Source: Candidatus Albibeggiatoa sp. nov. BB20
GTDB lineage: Bacteria > Pseudomonadota > Gammaproteobacteria > Beggiatoales > Beggiatoaceae
Direction of reading: 5' to 3'
DNA: 8,205 nt
Assembly (NCBI GenBank): GCA_016744725.1
Contig: JADGDW010000182.1
Coordinates: 1 to 8,205 of the forward strand
Part shown: positions 4,764 to 8,205 of the stretch, one piece after another
Layout: the number at the start of each line of letters is the position of its first letter
How positions within the stretch are numbered: the stretch's first letter is position 1
Made by a program: the position numbers and the translations under genes
Notes under the pieces: model-generated
What the model was told of the DNA's origin: nothing
Seen by the model: the letters and a program-made list of their open reading frames with translations, nothing else
The model's database searches: none

Positions 4764-7259
4764 TTAAGGATTCCAACCTGTACCTGACAATGCGAATGCG
4801 CCACCAAAGTTAAAATCATAATGGGCAAAATAAGGAATTACGGGTTGCTCAGCATCAATCGTAATGCCGTATAAAATACCTTGGTCAGGGTTTGAGCGTA
4901 CTCGATCATCTTCATGTAAAAATAGAGCCACTTTATCTTCCCTATCAGGAATCACAAGGTCTATTTCTGCATTAGCTTGACCATCAGAGTAATATAATTT
5001 TACTTTTACTTTGATGTCGCTAGCAGGATAATAAGTCGATATTCTTCTAATCAATAAAAACTCTAAGACATCATTTCCACGAAAGCCTTCGGCAAACTCC
5101 CAGTGAGTATGTGCATTTGGTGAAAAATTAACCCCATTGAGTCCAGATAAATCAAAATGGTTAAAATTAGCGACAATATTTTTTCCATAATCTGCAGCCA
5201 CAGAAATAGATAGCGGCTGATTTTTAGGTAAAAAATCTTTTAAAACGATCGCGGTTTGTTGGTAAGGTTCTAGGATAATATCATTAAAAATACTGTATGG
5301 ATTGATATTCCTTAAAGAAATCCGTGCTTGAGTATCATTTGGATTCATAACATTAACCACTTCAAATCCACTCTCAGATAACCAACCTTCTGATACATAC
5401 CCACTAGTGTTACCCCACGATGGTTCTGCAATTATAAATATGCCATCATTCAGAAAATCATCATATTGAGTCATACCAACCACAATTTCTTTGTCTGAGG
5501 AAATCAGTGCTCCAATAGGCTGCTCTGGAATTTGAGTATTGAGGTAGTCTTGCAACTTAACACTAAAGCGACTCTTTGGGGCAACTGTGAGGTTAATGTC
5601 ACGTGGAAAAGCATCGCTAAAACCCGTAATACGCAACTCAATATTGGCAGACTCATCACTAGGATTAAAGCCAACAAGATAATTTCTGACTTTATCTTCA
5701 TGATTGTAAAAGCCTTGGGCTGTAGACCATTTTTTACTGGTAACAGGGGTAAAGTTTGCACCCAAAGCCACATTGCCTTCACCATAATGAATAAAAGTTG
5801 CTGTAATGCGTTTACTTGGCTCAATCACCATCGCAAAAGGCCGATAAAATTGTACGCCTTTATCTTTTAAGCTAAAACTTGAACGTTGCTCAGGCAGTAA
5901 TTTCAAAGGAAAACTAAAACCTGTGCCATCTTCATAGTAAATTGAACATGTTGCATCAACAGGTTCTTCATGGGTATTAAGTAATGCAACAAATTCTTCA
6001 ATATTATCACCAATAAAACCTTCTGGCATATACAGAGTATTTTTTACAATCGATTGTGGCGTATCATGGCTGATCATTGTGCCATCTGCTAACATACCTC
6101 GTTTATTGTTACCCCATGTCCAGATCGAGTTGTCATTTTTAACGGCAACAGAAAAGTCATAACCTGTTGCAATAGCGGCAACATCATCGATTAGCACTTG
6201 AATAGGTTTAGTTACAAACTGGCTGAGGAAATCATCTTCATCAACAGAGTTGCTTGTACCAATGCCCAATTGGCCATTATCGTTATTCCCCCAAGCCCAT
6301 ACCGTGCCATCATTTTTTAAGGCTAGGACATGTTTAAAAAAAACACTTAGGGTTTTAACATCTTCAATATCCACTTGAACGGGTGTTAGTTGGTCATTAA
6401 TCTCTGCTGCACCAATCCCTAAATAAGGACTAGAACCCCAAGCCCACACAGTGCCATCATTTTTTAAGGCCAAAGAATAATTGTCGGAAATATCAGGTTG
6501 AAAAAAGCTTTCAAAACGCTGTCCAGTTGATGCAACCACTTGTTTCACATTGGATAAGTTTATTTTTTGCGGGATATTGTATGCGATCTTATCGCCTGTG
6601 CCTAATTGGCCATTGGTATTTTTGCCCAGACTCCATACTGTGCCATCCGTTTTAACGATAAGTACATATTCAAATGATACAGAAAAATCAGCCACATTTT
6701 TGGTCAACAGCACCAAACCATTAGCTTGTTTGGAGGCTTCAGATATAATATCTGGATAAAACAAAGCATTATGACTTGATATCCACAATTCATTTTTGTC
6801 AGTTAAAATAAACCCTGCACTAGAGCTATAAATCACTTTTTTAATATCGCCTTGTGGTAACGGATTAGCTAACACTGGAATATGGCGTTTTGTGTAGTCA
6901 AAAAGAGGGAATATAGGTGATGGTGTAAATTGTGGTGCAGGCTCTCCCCAATACCATATTGTGCCATCTGTTTTGCGTACAAAAGTTGCTGGATATTCTG
7001 TACTCAATAACAATTCTTCCACATCTTGAATATCTAACAGGATAGGCACATTGATGTCACCGACATATTTTTGGTAAGTCGTCTCACGTAATAATTGCCC
7101 AGCAGAACTCTCACCCCAACTGATGAGTGAGCCATCTTGTTGTAATATCATTACAATGGATGTTGTTTTACCAGCGATAGCAATTTGTGGCTCAACTGCT
7201 GTCACGTTAAATATTAATAAACACCCCAGAATGAGGTGAAGCCCTTGTAATAAACGCAT
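4764..7259 (-). CDS. Secreted RCC1 beta-propeller protein with four tandem C-terminal beta domains
   Basis: An 831-residue exported protein. Residues 1-21 are a signal peptide (MRLLQGLHLILGCLLIFNVTA). Residues about 30-405 carry seven RCC1-type blades marked by DG.(V/I)W.WG motifs near residues 46, 102, 158, 209, 272, 321 and 380. The clearest is DGTVWAWGNNDNGQLGIG (317-334); blade 3 is degenerate (NELWISS). Seven blades make one full propeller. Residues about 413-831 hold four tandem copies of a domain of about 100 residues, starting at EGFIGDN (413), GFYNHED (516), GWLSESG (625) and GFRGNDV (726). Each runs through an N-P or strand segment, an Asp-Gly or Leu-rich strand and an (H/Q)YD-like strand to a W..(A/S)EGF or GTGW end. 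The start is supported by AAGGA, seven bases before the ATG. It is predicted to be periplasmic or cell-surface, a binding or adhesion protein rather than an enzyme; no membrane anchor or sorting tail is seen after the signal peptide. Ligand unknown. A sigma70-like promoter lies at 7296-7324. Confidence 0.87.
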   Translation of the reverse strand: MRLLQGLHLILGCLLIFNVTAVEPQIAIAGKTTSIVMILQQDGSLISWGESSAGQLLRETTYQKYVGDINVPILLDIQDVEELLLSTEYPATFVRKTDGTIWYWGEPAPQFTPSPIFPLFDYTKRHIPVLANPLPQGDIKKVIYSSSAGFILTDKNELWISSHNALFYPDIISEASKQANGLVLLTKNVADFSVSFEYVLIVKTDGTVWSLGKNTNGQLGTGDKIAYNIPQKINLSNVKQVVASTGQRFESFFQPDISDNYSLALKNDGTVWAWGSSPYLGIGAAEINDQLTPVQVDIEDVKTLSVFFKHVLALKNDGTVWAWGNNDNGQLGIGTSNSVDEDDFLSQFVTKPIQVLIDDVAAIATGYDFSVAVKNDNSIWTWGNNKRGMLADGTMISHDTPQSIVKNTLYMPEGFIGDNIEEFVALLNTHEEPVDATCSIYYEDGTGFSFPLKLLPEQRSSFSLKDKGVQFYRPFAMVIEPSKRITATFIHYGEGNVALGANFTPVTSKKWSTAQGFYNHEDKVRNYLVGFNPSDESANIELRITGFSDAFPRDINLTVAPKSRFSVKLQDYLNTQIPEQPIGALISSDKEIVVGMTQYDDFLNDGIFIIAEPSWGNTSGYVSEGWLSESGFEVVNVMNPNDTQARISLRNINPYSIFNDIILEPYQQTAIVLKDFLPKNQPLSISVAADYGKNIVANFNHFDLSGLNGVNFSPNAHTHWEFAEGFRGNDVLEFLLIRRISTYYPASDIKVKVKLYYSDGQANAEIDLVIPDREDKVALFLHEDDRVRSNPDQGILYGITIDAEQPVIPYFAHYDFNFGGAFALSGTGWNP

Positions 7260-7295
7260 TGTAAATTCCTTAAACTGAATATATGAATGGCTTAA

Positions 7296-7324
7296 GTTAT
7301 AGTTTATTAAAAAGGGTTATTCAA
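7296..7324 (-). promoter_or_regulatory. Sigma70-like promoter of the RCC1 gene
   Basis: On the minus strand TTGAAT (7319-7324) is followed after 17 bases by TATAAC (7296-7301). These match the -35 and -10 consensus at four and five of six positions with ideal spacing. Transcription would start near 7289, leaving a leader of about 30 bases that contains the ribosome binding site AAGGAAT (7265-7271). Confidence 0.6.
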
Positions 7325-7412
7325 GTTTCTAGATGGTATTTAAACAATTAACAATGACTAGGAATATTAAAAAAATAAGGTAAGAGGAGCTAAGTATTTG
7401 AATATAGATCAT

Positions 7413-7446
7413 GTAGGATGGATGATGCTATCGCTTATCTGCCCTA
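7413..7446. repeat. Degenerate TAGGATGG...CTGCCCTA dyad
   Basis: TAGGATGGATGA and TATCTGCCCTA are partly complementary across a GCTATCGCT centre. This resembles an eroded copy of the GTAGGGTGGGCA...TGCCCACC hairpin repeats common in large sulfur bacteria and other proteobacteria. The family link is from memory and the copy is worn. It directly abuts the repeat at 7449. Confidence 0.35.
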
Positions 7447-7448
7447 TT

Positions 7449-7507
7449 AATTTACTCGACGTGGCACGTCGTGAAGGCATTCTCACAACGCTTGTGGGAA
7501 CGAGGCA
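7449..7507. repeat. Palindromic dispersed repeat, copy B
   Basis: The repeat has two adjacent dyads: CGACGTG/CACGTCG (7457-7471, one-base loop), then GAAGGCA, then TTCTCACAA/TTGTGGGAA (7480-7500, CGC loop), ending CGAGG. The same order, with nearly the same sequence, recurs at 8029-8093. The pattern fits the non-coding repeat family ending in GTGGGAACGAG that is found scattered through many proteobacterial and cyanobacterial genomes. Short open frames crossing it are by-products of the repeat. Confidence 0.8.
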
Positions 7508-7556
7508 ATAAGAATATTGTTCTTCCATTGTGCATCCTGTTACTTTTAAATTATGA

Positions 7557-7585
7557 TTTACTAATGCACGATGATTAAGTATGAT
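7557..7585 (+). promoter_or_regulatory. Candidate promoter of the 68-residue protein gene
   Basis: TTTACT (7557-7562), a 17-base gap and TATGAT (7580-7585) match the sigma70 consensus at four and five of six positions. An overlapping alternative is TTGTGC (7528-7533), an 18-base gap and TATGAT (7552-7557). A dyad, CATCCTGT (7533-7540) with ACAGGATG (7596-7603), surrounds the region and could bind a regulator. A start near 7592 would give a leader of about 115 bases. Confidence 0.35.
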
Positions 7586-7635
7586 TATAAACATTACAGG
7601 ATGTAAATAAAGCGGCATGGAAGCATAAACAGGTC

Positions 7636-7701
7636 GCCCTATCTCGATGAATTAAACATCGGAGTAGGGCTACTCAATCGATGTAACCATCTTAGGAGAT
7701 A
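7636..7701 (+). promoter_or_regulatory. Leader RNA with two mutually exclusive hairpins upstream of the 68-residue protein gene
   Basis: Hairpin 1: GCCCTA (7636-7641) pairs with TAGGGC (7665-7670), CTC with GAG (7662-7664), and GATG (7646-7649) with CATC (7657-7660). That is thirteen pairs, single-base bulges T7642 and G7661, and loop AATTAAA. Hairpin 2 reuses 7657-7666: CATCG with CGATG (7679-7683) and GAGTA with TACTC (7671-7675), ten pairs, loop GGGC. When hairpin 2 forms, the freed TATCTC (7640-7645) is complementary to GAGATA (7696-7701), which overlaps the ribosome binding site AGGAG (7694-7698). The pairings are read directly from sequence; regulation of translation by them is inference. 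I recognise no known riboswitch class. Confidence 0.5.
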
Positions 7702-7707
7702 CATGTC

Positions 7708-7914
7708 ATGAGTGACGTGAATGTTAACACACCTGCCCAAAAATCCCATTCTGAATTAGTTATGGAAATGTATGTGATTATCAGCTTAGCTGAAATTGGT
7801 GAAGCGGTCTCGATTTCGGAAAACAATATTGACTTAGATACGTTAAATGCATTATTTCAAGTGATTAGAGAAAGACTTGATTCGCTGATTACTGTTTTAC
7901 GAGCAGAGACATAA
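7708..7914 (+). CDS. Small hypothetical protein, 68 residues
   Basis: I do not recognise a family. The start is well supported: AGGAG at 7694-7698 lies nine bases before the ATG at 7708. The protein has a polar N-terminus (MSDVNVNTPAQKSHSE), a predicted helix at about 15-36 (LVMEMYVIISLAEIGEAVSI) and a second at about 43-65 (LDTLNALFQVIRERLDSLITVLRA). The loop between them is acidic and polar. It has no Cys, no signal peptide and no convincing membrane segment, so a small soluble two-helix protein that may dimerise is plausible. An ATG at 7703 starts a two-codon frame (ATG TCA TGA) whose stop overlaps the real start, a possible translational-coupling feature or chance. It is transcribed away from the RCC1 gene, and its leader can form alternative hairpins. 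It is a real gene judging by the ribosome binding site, but function is unknown. Confidence 0.7.
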   Translation: MSDVNVNTPAQKSHSELVMEMYVIISLAEIGEAVSISENNIDLDTLNALFQVIRERLDSLITVLRAET

Positions 7915-7975
7915 GCATGAATAGCCCGTAAAGTAAATTAAGCTGTTATAGCTCGCTCCCGTAAGTTGATATTGT

Positions 7976-8026
7976 CTCGTTCCTACGCGCGCGCCACGTA
8001 GGAATACAGTCCAACGCGATGTGTCA
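7976..8026. repeat. Palindromic dispersed repeat, copy C (inverse orientation)
   Basis: CTCG leads into the dyad TTCCTACG (7980-7987) / CGTAGGAA (7997-8004), then TACAGTCC and an eroded second dyad ending in GTGTC. This is the same two-dyad element as the copy at 8029-8093, but read in the opposite direction. A partial CTCGCTCCCG at 7952-7961 just upstream looks like a fragment of a further copy. Confidence 0.65.
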
Positions 8027-8028
8027 TG

Positions 8029-8093
8029 AATTTACTCGACGTGGCCGTGGCACGTCATGAAGGCATTCCCACAACGCTTGTGGGAACGCGGCA
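8029..8093. repeat. Palindromic dispersed repeat, copy D
   Basis: A close match to the copy at 7449-7507, from AATTTACTCGACGTGGC to TTGTGGGAACG. TTCCCACAA (8066-8074) and TTGTGGGAA (8078-8086) form a perfect nine-base stem around CGC. The first dyad carries a six-base insertion (a second GTGGCC-like unit) and one end change. It faces copy C head to head. Confidence 0.8.
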
Positions 8094-8162
8094 GCAGATA
8101 ACAGTCTTCGGTTCAGCCCACTATCCAGTTATTGAATAATGAGCGGTTGGTTAAATAATATC

Positions 8163-8205
8163 TCGCAAAGCAGAGCTTTTGGGACAGGCATTACCAAATA
8201 GGATT
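8163..8205. repeat. Possible further dispersed repeat, copy E, at the window edge
   Basis: CGCAAAGC AGA GCTTTTGGG is a short dyad followed by GACAGGCATTACCAA. The order (dyad, then a GGCATT linker, then the start of a CC-rich arm) is that of copies B and D, but the second arm is eroded or cut by the window end. The stretch 8094-8162 shows no gene or other recognisable element. Confidence 0.4.

Noticed and set aside
5504..5870. Open frames on both strands, 106 and 112 codons
   Set aside because: Both overlap the RCC1 protein gene in other frames, in a region where that gene encodes the well-ordered C-terminal repeats.
6550..6759. Plus-strand open frame of 69 codons
   Set aside because: Antisense to the RCC1 blades; no ribosome binding site or recognisable motif.
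7398..7511. TTG-initiated 37-codon frame with GAGGAG eight bases upstream
   Set aside because: The Shine-Dalgarno match is good, but nearly half of the product is translated dispersed repeat (LLDVARREGILTTLVGTRQ), so it is most likely fortuitous.
7409..7618. Minus-strand open frame of 69 codons
   Set aside because: Much of it is translation of a palindromic dispersed repeat, and it has no credible ribosome binding site.
7449..8093. Copies B and D as terminal inverted repeats or att sites of a mobile element carrying the 68-residue gene
   Set aside because: They are in direct orientation, no transposase or integrase is present, and similar copies occur elsewhere in the window, so a dispersed repeat explains them better.

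Overview
The window is AT-rich, gene-sparse, repeat-laden accessory DNA. A kinesin-light-chain-type TPR protein, a PIN-nuclease/metalloprotease toxin-antitoxin-like pair, an RCC1-repeat secreted protein and several families of small palindromic repeats occur together. That combination resembles a large filamentous sulfur-oxidising gammaproteobacterium (Beggiatoa/Thiothrix-like, Thiotrichales). The assignment is inference from gene style and repeat style; no taxonomic marker gene is present.

Layout, left to right. (1) 1-1728, plus strand: a TPR protein with nine 42-residue repeats, probably entering from outside the window. (2) 1777-3304, minus strand: a two-gene operon with a 17-bp overlap. 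It encodes an XRE-HTH/ImmA-IrrE-like zinc peptidase regulator followed by a PIN-domain nuclease, and the pair converges on the TPR gene. (3) 3305-3747: intergenic DNA holding an 18-T homopolymer in the leader of that operon, a decayed 3' end of a second TPR gene, an AGGATTT-type repeat tract and a palindromic repeat. The toxin-antitoxin-like pair is therefore bracketed by two paralogous TPR 3' ends in the same orientation. (4) 3748-4488, minus strand: an exported gamma-glutamylcyclotransferase-fold protein. (5) 4489-4763: intergenic DNA with a degenerate palindromic repeat and a 38-bp dyad behind the next gene. (6) 4764-7259, minus strand: an exported protein with a seven-bladed RCC1 propeller and four tandem copies of a roughly 100-residue domain, preceded by a good sigma70-like promoter. 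(7) 7260-7707: a divergent intergenic region with a palindromic repeat and, next to the last gene, a leader RNA able to form two mutually exclusive hairpins. (8) 7708-7914, plus strand: a 68-residue protein of unknown function. (9) 7915-8205: a cluster of palindromic repeats, two of them head to head.

The genes do not form one pathway. The PIN/XRE-peptidase pair is the only clear functional unit. The most attractive candidates for something undescribed are the switch-like leader of the 68-residue protein, the PIN operon with its poly(A/T) leader between duplicated TPR ends, and the RCC1 protein's four-fold C-terminal repeat. No rRNA, tRNA, CRISPR array, transposase or integrase was seen.
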